A stretch of DNA of 7,045 nt from the NCBI GenBank assembly GCA_964617665.1, contig CAZUAH010000684.1, positions 1 through 7,045 on the forward strand, given 5' to 3'. Under the pieces are notes generated by a model. The model was not told the origin of the DNA and made no database searches. It worked only from the letters and a program-made list of their open reading frames with translations. This document shows, one piece after another, positions 1 through 5,800 of this stretch; position 1 is the first letter of the stretch; each line of letters opens with the position of its first letter. The DNA comes from JADHUC01 sp964617665. Lineage in GTDB: Bacteria > Planctomycetota > Planctomycetia > Pirellulales > Pirellulaceae. The position numbers were made by a program, and so were the translations under genes.

Positions 1-200
1 GTATCAATTATAAGCTCTTTGTCGCTGGTGATGCCAAGAAGAACATCGTGGAGCAATCCGGTGCAGAATTCACCGCCGCCAAAGACGGCGTCGTGTTTGT
101 CTCCCTTGCAGACCTGTCTCACTTCGGAGGCTGTATGACACTCTGTGTCGACAGGTTCACACCAGTCGATTTGGAAATGCAGTGGCTAGTGTGGCCGTAG
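1..200 (+). CDS. 3' end of an unrecognised protein (partial)
   Basis: Reading from position 3, an open frame of 65 codons runs to a TAG at 198-200; the 5' part lies outside the window. The first 40 or so residues look like real protein (beginning INYKLFVAGDAKKN, with alternating hydrophobic and charged residues that suggest beta strands). The tail is Cys-, Trp- and Met-containing (GGCMTLCVDRF, then MQWLVWP at the end). The frame at position 2 closes after three codons. The frame at position 1 stays open to a TGA at 136-138 but gives a low-complexity Ser/Pro/Arg product, so it is probably a shadow. I do not recognise a family. The gene ends about 24 bp before the first palindrome of the downstream array, which might help end its transcript. 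The tail after about residue 42 could also be out-of-family sequence picked up by a late frameshift; the window cannot settle this. Confidence 0.5.
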   Translation, partial: INYKLFVAGDAKKNIVEQSGAEFTAAKDGVVFVSLADLSHFGGCMTLCVDRFTPVDLEMQWLVWP

Positions 201-297
201 GAGCGGCGGACGCGGTATTGAGGCACCGGCTCTGCCGGTGAGGATTTGCACGGCTCTGCCGTTTCCTGCGTTACCGCGAAGCGGTTAGACATCATAG

Positions 298-331
298 CCC
301 AGGGGCAGCGGCGCAGCCGCGCCACCCTGGG
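298..331. repeat. Palindromic module A, left copy
   Basis: The outer stem CCCAGGG (298-304) pairs with CCCTGGG (325-331), and the inner stem GCGGC (308-312) pairs with GCCGC (316-320) around a GCA loop. The core CGGCGCAGCCG is the exact reverse complement of the core CGGCTGCGCCG inside 430-473, so this is the inverted counterpart of that element. Confidence 0.8.
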
Positions 332-353
332 TATCCGGTCCATGAGATCCTCC

Positions 354-370
354 GAACCCTGAAGGGGTTC
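354..370. repeat. GAA-loop hairpin, left copy (module B)
   Basis: The stem GAACCC pairs with GGGTTC, with an extra T-G pair closing a GAA loop. Its AACCCTGAAGGGGTT core differs by one base from the reverse complement of 393-407, so the two hairpins are inverted copies with their centres about 38 bp apart. Confidence 0.8.
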
Positions 371-392
371 CGCACGCGTGACCGTCTTGTGT

Positions 393-407
393 AACCCTTT
401 CAGGGTT
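393..407. repeat. TTC-loop hairpin, right copy (module B, inverted)
   Basis: The stem AACCCT (393-398) pairs perfectly with AGGGTT (402-407) around a TTC loop. It is the inverted partner of 354-370. Confidence 0.8.
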
Positions 408-429
408 GTGGGCCGTTGATTCTCTGTTA

Positions 430-473
430 CCTAGGGTGACGCTCCACGGCTGCGCCGTTGCGCTGACCCTAGG
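430..473. repeat. Palindromic module A, right copy (inverted)
   Basis: A perfect 8-bp outer stem, CCTAGGGT (430-437) with ACCCTAGG (466-473), encloses a perfect 5-bp inner hairpin, ACGGC with GCCGT around TGC (446-458). Read on the minus strand it follows the same order as 298-331: CC-A-GGG, CAGCG, GCGCAGCCG, CACCCT-GG. It is about 10 bp longer than the left copy between the inner and outer stems. Confidence 0.8.
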
Positions 474-483
474 CTATGTTGTT

Positions 484-502
484 CTGACCCCGTTGGGGTC
501 AG
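484..502. repeat. 8-bp stem hairpin with GTT loop
   Basis: CTGACCCC (484-491) pairs perfectly with GGGGTCAG (495-502). It is the longest uninterrupted stem with a three-base loop in the cluster. No T-tract follows, so it is not a good terminator. Confidence 0.75.
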
Positions 503-687
503 CCGACCCTGTCGTCGGCCCTCCTACGTGCCTTCCTCATGCCACGGGCCCAGCCGGTGATCACCATCTCGTCGTCTCGGTCTTCATCTTGCCCTCGTCT
601 CTTCCAGACAATGTTCCGCGTTGAATCACCAGACCCGGAGGCTTGTCCACGTCTTCCTCTCGAAAACCGCCTGCGAACAAGAAAATC

Positions 688-722
688 GCCAAAAATGTGT
701 CCAGCGTCGCTCGCTTTTTGGC
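688..722. promoter_or_regulatory. 8-bp inverted repeat in the leader (operator or RNA hairpin)
   Basis: GCCAAAAA (688-695) is the exact reverse complement of TTTTTGGC (715-722), separated by 19 bp. Within the spacer, AGCG-T-CGCT (703-711) forms a second small dyad. The element lies about 97 bp upstream of the start at 819. It could be a regulator-binding dyad or a leader RNA hairpin; no T-tract follows on either strand, so a terminator is unlikely. The function is inferred from position only. Confidence 0.4.
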
Positions 723-806
723 ATTACATGTTTGAAGGGTGGTCGCTGGGGCCGCCTGCCACATGCCAGATTCGGCTTTACCGGACTGAGCGATAACCCA
801 AGGCTC

Positions 807-812
807 GAGGAG
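807..812 (+). promoter_or_regulatory. Ribosome binding site deciding the start at 819
   Basis: GAGGAG lies six bases before the ATG at 819. It supports this start over the in-frame TTG at 621, which would add 66 residues with no export-signal character ahead of the arginine-rich N-terminus. Confidence 0.75.
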
Positions 813-818
813 TACACA

Positions 819-1820
819 ATGTTCAAACGACGCAGACACACGAATCGCAGGAAGGACTCTCGCCGCTCAATGTTGTTCGAGGGATTGGATCAGCGACAGA
901 TGCTCGCCAGTCTGACTGGGTTGGAGGGATGCCAAGTCGATTTGGCTGACGGTGCCCTGGAGGACCAGTTCCTGGCGTGTTGCCCTGGCTCCAAGGATCT
1001 GCCCCAAGGCAGTGGCACCCTGCAAGAGCCCCACAATACGGTCGAGATGGCTGAAGACGTAGTCGACGCCAATCCGGCTGGTACCGTTGAAGTGCCCGAA
1101 GGCATTGAATTCCGCCTGGCCAACGAAGATGACGACGATGGCATGGTGGATGGCTTTGAGTTGAGCGAGGCGCCGAGCGACGATGACGACGATGGCGACG
1201 AGGCGACACCGATTAACCTGCCTGGCCCCGTCCCGACAGAGGAACCTGAACCCGGCCCCGACCCGTTCCCCCATACCGCCATGGAAGAATACTCGAGCCA
1301 GCTGGCTCTCGATCATACCGGCCCTGGCGGTAACGTAGCCCTCGACCACCCCGGGACCGGCGGCAACGTAGCTCTCGATCACACTGGCCCCGGTGGCAAC
1401 CTGGCCTTGCGCGACATCCCCGCAGACATCCAGAGTGCTAACCTACAGCCCGCTCCGGATTACGAGGCGATGAACGCGGCGGAGCGAGCCGTGGTAGAGA
1501 TCGTTGGCAGAGCCATTGTCGATGAAGACTACCGAACCGCCCTGTTCTCAGATGCGATAGCAGCCGTCGCCGGCTACCCAGTGATCGACACCGACCAAGC
1601 CGCTCTGGCCGAGATGCAGAAAGAGTCCTTCGATTTCTTCGCATCCAAAGTTGAAGCGTGCCTCGACGAGGCCATGACCAGCAACTCGGAGGCTGCATCT
1701 CCCGAGGCACAACAGCAAGTGCTGGAACGAGTTGTTCATGCTGTTTGGCGAGACCTCAATCCTGGTGGGCTAGCATATGTCCTGGCTTACAAGATCCCAA
1801 TGAAGCATCTCAAGCGATAG
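819..1820 (+). CDS. Predicted exported protein with planctomycetal N-terminal motif, acidic loop, tandem repeats and RiPP-leader-like domain
   Basis: 333 residues, starting at an ATG with a good ribosome binding site. In order: an Arg/Lys-rich N-terminus (1-17); LFEGLDQRQMLAS (19-31), which matches the E-x-L-[DE]-x-R-x-[LM]-L-[AS] motif near the start of many planctomycetal exported proteins; a Cys-containing stretch (38-55); an acidic segment (102-129) in which E103-x-D105-x-D107-G108-x-x-D111-x-x-E114 fits an EF-hand or thrombospondin-type-3 calcium loop; a Pro/Glu linker (131-152); three 11-residue repeats ending in GGN (162-194); and a helical domain (about 221-286). That domain has the pattern V-E-I-V-G-R-A-x-x-D-x-x-Y-R-x-x-L-x-x-D and then AGY, which I associate with the Os1348/Franean1_4349 leader-like family. 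A further helical tail (295-333) ends in Lys/Arg. There is no conventional hydrophobic signal core, so export is inferred from the motif. No modifying enzyme is adjacent. Function is unknown. The coding call is strong; the domain assignments are from recalled patterns and unverified. Confidence 0.85.
   Translation: MFKRRRHTNRRKDSRRSMLFEGLDQRQMLASLTGLEGCQVDLADGALEDQFLACCPGSKDLPQGSGTLQEPHNTVEMAEDVVDANPAGTVEVPEGIEFRLANEDDDDGMVDGFELSEAPSDDDDDGDEATPINLPGPVPTEEPEPGPDPFPHTAMEEYSSQLALDHTGPGGNVALDHPGTGGNVALDHTGPGGNLALRDIPADIQSANLQPAPDYEAMNAAERAVVEIVGRAIVDEDYRTALFSDAIAAVAGYPVIDTDQAALAEMQKESFDFFASKVEACLDEAMTSNSEAASPEAQQQVLERVVHAVWRDLNPGGLAYVLAYKIPMKHLKR
1302..1400 (+). repeat. Three tandem 33-bp in-frame repeats
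   Basis: Units at 1302-1334, 1335-1367 and 1368-1400 encode [LV]ALDHTGPGGN, VALDHPGTGGN and VALDHTGPGGN, followed by a truncated LAL. The protein is conserved while many third codon positions differ (for example GGT/GGC, GCT/GCC and ATT-free variants of ALDH). This suggests an old duplication kept under protein-level selection rather than a recent slippage event. Confidence 0.9.
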
Positions 1821-1862
1821 TGGCGCACTGCTCCGATCAATCTGTCGCAAGTACTCCCCAAA

Positions 1863-1891
1863 AACGCGGTTCCCAACGGGAGCCGCGTTTC
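1863..1891. terminator. Strong hairpin terminator, possibly bidirectional
   Basis: A 13-bp stem (AAACGCGGTTCCC, 1863-1875, with GGGAGCCGCGTTT, 1879-1891; one G-T pair) closes on a three-base AAC loop, 42 bp after the stop at 1820. On the plus strand only TTT ends the stem. On the minus strand the stem is followed by five T residues, so it could also stop transcripts coming from the minus-strand gene at 2411-2740. Confidence 0.8.
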
Positions 1892-1988
1892 GAAAAAGGC
1901 GTCGGGAGTCGTTTTCCCACGTGTCGTCGCTTGGCTTTCATGGCGGCATGGAGGCCGAAGTGTCATTTCAACGTTCGTGCAGATCGCG

Positions 1989-2363
1989 ACCATTTTCGCC
2001 CCGTTTCCGGTCGAGACGGACGACTATTTCTATCACGTGATGCGTTACGCGGAGCGCAATCCGTTGCGAGCGAATCTCGTGGAACGAGCCGAGGATTAGC
2101 GTTGGTCGAGCCTTCGGCGTGGACGGTCGGGCAGTTCGGAGCAGAAGACGCTGTTGAGTGAGTGGCCGCTGGCGATTCGTCGTCAGTGGTGTCACCTAGT
2201 CAATCAGCCGGAGACGGAAGCGTAGTTGAAGGCATTGCGTCAGTGCGTGAAACGCAGCCGTCCGTACGGGAGCGCAGGCTGGATTCAGCGGTCGGTGAAA
2301 CGACTCGCCCTTCAATCGACGGTACGTCCCCGAGGTCGTCCGCCGAAGAAGAAGACACAATAG
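1989..2363 (+). pseudogene. 3' remnant of a REP-associated tyrosine transposase (RAYT, Y1 family)
   Basis: One plus-strand frame ending at TAG 2361-2363 reads as the C-terminal part of a RAYT: FPVETDDYF, RYAERNPLRANLVERAED, stop, RWSSLRRGR, WPLAIRRQWCHLVNQPETEA, stop, LKALRQCVKRSRPYGSAGW, and the hallmark tail STVRPRGRPPKKK. The two internal stops are both TAG (2097-2099 and 2223-2225). They stand where the family normally has Trp (the EDWRW motif, TGG to TAG) and Glu. Just upstream, removing one C from the run at 1999-2002 would restore DHFRPFPVE, so a +1 frameshift is likely. The Tyr of RYAERNP (codon 2046-2048) is probably the nucleophile position. The N-terminal half with the HUH metal-binding motif is missing or unrecognisable; the same frame may continue back to about 1941 (WRHGGRS). 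The gene is dead. Its family mobilises REP palindromes, which fits the array at 224-519. Confidence 0.85.
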
Positions 2364-2410
2364 CGACAAGAATGGACCTGCACCATGTCCCGCACGACTT
2401 CAGGCCGCTG

Positions 2411-2740
2411 CTAGAGCTGGTCCAGGATGAAGTGGTGCCCCGAGTGGTACAGACGCGTGTTCGGGAAGTAGTTGTGCCACTTTCGGTTGTAGACCGGAAT
2501 CCGCATCTCGGCAGGGTATCTGTAGTACATATCTTCGCTACTGCGATAGTACTCGTTCCCCCAGAAATTCTGCGGATAGTAGACGTAGGGGTAGTGGTAG
2601 AACCGCTCCCAGTCTCGCTGGCTGTACGATCCGCCCCAGACACGCCCATACGCTCGATCTTGAGCTGAGGCTGTGGACTCCGAAAGGCAGATGCAGAATA
2701 GGGTACCGGTCAGAAGAGCCAACATCGCACGACGAATCAT
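2411..2740 (-). CDS. Small secreted Tyr-rich protein, planctomycete conserved hypothetical
   Basis: 109 residues on the minus strand, starting at the ATG complementary to 2738-2740 and ending with TAG at 2411-2413. Residues 1-26 form a classical Sec signal peptide: MIRR, a hydrophobic core (MLALLTGTLFCICL), then a cleavage site after ASA (STASA-QD). The mature part of about 83 residues is strikingly aromatic, with 15 Tyr, 4 Trp, 4 Phe and 5 His. It includes RFYHYPYVYYPQNFWG, YYRYPAEMRIPVYNRKWH and a C-terminal YHSGHHFILD. I recall close relatives of this pattern in planctomycetes, where at least some carry a vague calmodulin-binding label that I cannot verify; no biochemical role is known to me. 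No Cys remains in the mature part, and the two Cys in the signal core do not form a lipobox. It is divergent from hrpA. An overlapping minus-strand frame at 2200-2649 is Ser/Thr-only shadow sequence. Confidence 0.88.
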   Translation of the reverse strand: MIRRAMLALLTGTLFCICLSESTASAQDRAYGRVWGGSYSQRDWERFYHYPYVYYPQNFWGNEYYRSSEDMYYRYPAEMRIPVYNRKWHNYFPNTRLYHSGHHFILDQL

Positions 2741-2744
2741 CGCG

Positions 2745-2753
2745 CCTCCCCCC
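2745..2753 (-). promoter_or_regulatory. Ribosome binding site of the Tyr-rich protein gene
   Basis: Read on the minus strand, GGGGGGAGG ends four bases before the ATG at 2740. It is unusually G-rich and supports this start over the internal Met six codons in. Confidence 0.75.
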
Positions 2754-2878
2754 AGATATTGCTGAGTTTTCGAAAGCGATCACGCCGCACAGCGCGGCAG
2801 GACCTGAATCTAAGAATCGGTCAGCCGTTCCCATCGGCATTAGCGGAAAATCCGGTAAAATCCGCATCACACGAACCC
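2754..2878. promoter_or_regulatory. Divergent promoter region between the Tyr-rich protein gene and hrpA
   Basis: About 138 bp separate the two divergent starts, and this stretch must hold both promoters. Close to hrpA the octamer AAAATCCG occurs twice (2847-2854 and 2857-2864), a 10-bp period equal to about one helical turn, and GCGGA/TCCGC (2843-2847 and 2861-2865) forms a small dyad over the same bases. TAAAAT (2856-2861) could serve as a -10 box for hrpA with a very short leader, but no matching -35 box is visible. There is no clear ribosome binding site before the hrpA ATG. Confidence 0.4.
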
Positions 2879-5800
2879 ATGTGCTCATTCGCAGAACTGA
2901 ACAACAAGATCAACGATGCCATGCGCAGCGACCGCCATCGCTTGCGACGGCGGCTGCGCTCGCTCCGGCAGACGCGCGACAAGGGAAGACCTCTCGATCG
3001 CAGGTTGGATCGCCTTGTGCGCGAATTGGATCGTTCTGTCGAGCTGCGCCGGCGTAGGCACACCGACCTTCCCAATGTTGTCGTCGATCCGTCGCTACCG
3101 ATTGCCGAAAGAGCCGCCGAGATAGCCGCCGCCATCCGCAATCACGCGGTTACTATCGTTTGCGGCGAGACCGGTTCTGGAAAGTCGACGCAGTTGCCCA
3201 AAATCTGCCTCCAGTTGGGACGCGGAATCGATGGGATCATCGGGCACACTCAACCGCGGCGAATCGCCGCTCGCTCGGTAGCCGCGCGTCTGGCCGACGA
3301 ACTCGGTTCGTCACTGGGCCAACAAGTAGGGTTCAAAGTACGCTTCACCGACACCACGCGGCCGGAGACCTACGTCAAGCTGATGACGGACGGCATTCTG
3401 CTGGCCGAGACCCAAGGCGATCGCTTCCTGGATCAGTACGATACGATCATCATCGACGAAGCGCACGAGCGTTCGCTGAACATCGACTTCTTACTCGGGT
3501 ACGTCAAACGCCTGTTATCGAAACGACGCGAGCTGAAGCTGGTCATCACCTCGGCCACAATCGACGCCGAACGTTTCAGTCGCCACTTCGCCTCGCCCGC
3601 GACCGGCCAGCCTGCGCCGGTGATCGAAGTAACCGGACGCACGTTTCCGGTCGAGATGCGCTATCAGCCGCTCGAATCGGACGATGAAGATTCGGAGGAA
3701 GTGGACGAGCAGAAGGCGATTGCTCAGACCATTGATGAGCTGGCCCGCATCGATCGTGGCGATATGCTCGTGTTTCTGCCCACCGAGCGCGACATCATGG
3801 AGACGGCCAAGACACTCCGTGGTCGTCCGATCCCAGGCGATATGCAACGGACCGAGATTCTGCCCCTGTATGCTCGCCTGTCTCCCAAGGAGCAGAACAA
3901 GGTCTTTCAGCCGGGCCCTCATCGCCGCATCGTGCTGGCGACCAATGTGGCCGAATCATCGCTCACCGTACCGCGAATCCGGTATGTGATCGATACGGGC
4001 ACAGCACGGATCAGCCGCTATTCGCCTCGTCGAAAAGTGCAACGCCTGCCCATCGAGGCGATTTCACGCGCGTCGGCCGATCAACGCGCCGGCCGTTGTG
4101 GTCGCATCGCACCCGGCGTCTGTGTGCGGCTGTATGGCGAGGAAGATTACCTGGGCCGTGAACAGTACACGTCACCCGAAATCCGCCGGACCAACTTGGC
4201 CTCCGTGATCCTGCAGACAAAAGCCTTGCGGCTCGGTGCGATCGAAGAGTTCCCGTTCCTGGACCCGCCCCGCGCCGATGCGATTCGCGACGGATACAAG
4301 ACGCTGTTTGAATTGGGCGCGATCGACGAGGGGCGAGAACTGACCGACCTCGGACGGCGTCTGGTTCGTTTGCCGGTCGATCCGCGTATTGGCCGGATGG
4401 TTCTCGCGGCGGCCGAGGAGCGTTGCATGAGCGAAGTGCTGGTCATCGCCGCGGCATTGGAGGTGCAAGATCCTCGTCTGCGGCCGGTGGACAAGCAGCA
4501 GGCTGCCGACGAGTGTCACGTTCAGTTCGCTGACGAATCGTCCGATTTTCTGGCATACCTGAATCTGTGGGATTTCTACCACGGGTTACGAGCCAAGCTG
4601 TCTCGTAATCAACTGCGCAAGGCGTGCCGGCAGAACTTCCTCTCGTACAACCGCATGCGCGAATGGCTGGATATCCATCGCCAACTCAGACAATTGGCAG
4701 ATGAAGCCGGTTTCAAGCAATCGTCGACGACCGAAAAGGACCTCTATGACTCAGTCCATCGTGCACTGCTGTCGGGCCTGCTGGCAAACGTTGCATACTG
4801 CCAAAGCGGATATGAGTACACAGGTGCAGGCGGCAGTCGGTACTACCTTTGGCCGGGATCTGGTGTATTCGAAAAGAAACCGAAATGGATCATGGCCGCC
4901 GAGTTGGTCGAAACGACGCGGCTCTACGCTCGCACTGTGGCACGGATAGATCCGGATTGGATCGAGCCGATGGCCGAGCATTTGGTGAAACGATCTTACA
5001 GCGATCCGCATTGGAGCCGTCGCGCCGCCTCGTCCATGGCCTACGAAAAGGTGAGCTTGTTTGGCTTGCCGGTGGTACAGCGGAGGCGAGTCCGTCTGGG
5101 CCCCATCGACCCAGAGACCTCGCGAGAGCTGTTCATTCGTCACGGCTTGGTCGAAGGCCAGTATCGAACTCGCGCCAGTTTTCTGGAACACAATCGCAAC
5201 CTGGTAGCCGAACTGGAATTGCTGGCCACCAAATCGCGGCGAAGCGATCTGTTTGCCGGCGAGCAGCGTCAGTTCGACTTCTACAATTCGCGGATCCCGG
5301 AGGACGTGTACGATGGACACCGACTCAAACGTTGGCTGCGGAAAGCAGAACGCCGTGACCGTCACGTCCTTTACATGAGCCAGTCGGATTTGATCGACCT
5401 GGAGCCGGACGAAACGGCGGCGGCCGATTTCCCGGACGAGTTGGCAGTTGGGGATTCCAGCCTGTCGTTGGAATACTGCTTCGAGCCGGGGAACGAGAAC
5501 GACGGTATCACGCTTAAGGTCCCGAAGATGGCCTTGGGGCAACTGCACCCGGAACGGCTTGGATGGTTGGTGCCAGGTTTGCTTGAGCAGAAGATCGTCG
5601 CCTTGATACGATCCTTGCCCAAGTCGATTCGCCGCAACTTCGTGCCGGCCCCAGATACTGCGAAGAAGGCTCTCGGCGAACTCCATTTTGGCGAAGGCCC
5701 TTTTCTTGTGGCGGTGGCCGATGCGCTGCGAAAGGTCGGCGGAGAACGAGTCTTGCCGGACGATTTTCAACTGGAAAAGCTGCCGCCGCATTTGCATATG

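Larger units (their letters stand above)
224..519. repeat. Cluster of short palindromes with three-base loops (REP-like array)
   Basis: No gene is supported here. In about 300 bp there are eight perfect or near-perfect hairpins, all with three-base loops: 224-240 (7-bp stem, loop TCT), 250-262 (5 bp, TCT), 273-285 (5 bp, GAA), 308-320 (5 bp, GCA), 354-370 (6 bp plus a G-T pair, GAA), 393-407 (6 bp, TTC), 446-458 (5 bp, TGC) and 484-502 (8 bp, GTT). The hairpins at 308-320 and 446-458 sit inside longer outer stems. The first two share the core CGGCTCTGCCG. A weaker 5-bp stem (502-506 with 515-519) closes the cluster. Arrays like this fit REP-type elements, which RAYT transposases are known to mobilise, and a RAYT remnant lies about 1.5 kb downstream. 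The structure is read directly; the REP assignment is inference. Confidence 0.8.
520..818. other. Gene-free leader region upstream of the predicted exported-protein gene
   Basis: I see no convincing gene here; the short frames present are low-complexity or lack a start. The stretch contains a perfect 10-bp palindrome GGTGATCACC (556-565), a pyrimidine-rich strand at about 561-605, an 8-bp inverted repeat at 688-722 and a ribosome binding site at 807-812. The promoter of the 819 gene must lie here or in the repeat array, but no textbook -35/-10 pair stands out. Confidence 0.6.

Noticed and set aside
484..502. Factor-independent terminator at the 8-bp GTT-loop hairpin
   Set aside because: No T-tract follows on either strand, and it belongs to the repeat cluster.
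406..624. Small plus-strand frame within the palindrome array
   Set aside because: Its sequence is made of repeat stems and a pyrimidine-rich tract, with no start signal or protein-like pattern.
621..818. N-terminal extension of the predicted exported protein from TTG 621
   Set aside because: There is no ribosome binding site, it crosses the leader dyad, and it would bury the arginine-rich start; ATG 819 has GAGGAG at the right distance.
1302..1400. CRISPR array from 33-bp periodic repeats
   Set aside because: The units are contiguous with no spacers, diverge at third codon positions and sit in frame within a gene.
2097..2225. Readthrough or reassignment of TAG to rescue the transposase frame
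   Set aside because: Both internal stops are TAG, but TAG also ends the genes at 200, 1820 and 2411, and a frameshift plus missing N-terminus show ordinary gene decay.
2162..2668. Open frames overlapping the RAYT remnant and the Tyr-rich gene (plus 2162-2668, minus 2200-2649)
   Set aside because: Both are low-complexity Ser/Thr/Val/Arg products in shifted frames of better supported genes.
2663..2740. Lipoprotein signal in the Tyr-rich protein (Cys in the hydrophobic core)
   Set aside because: The residues before the Cys do not fit a lipobox, and a clear ASA cleavage site follows.
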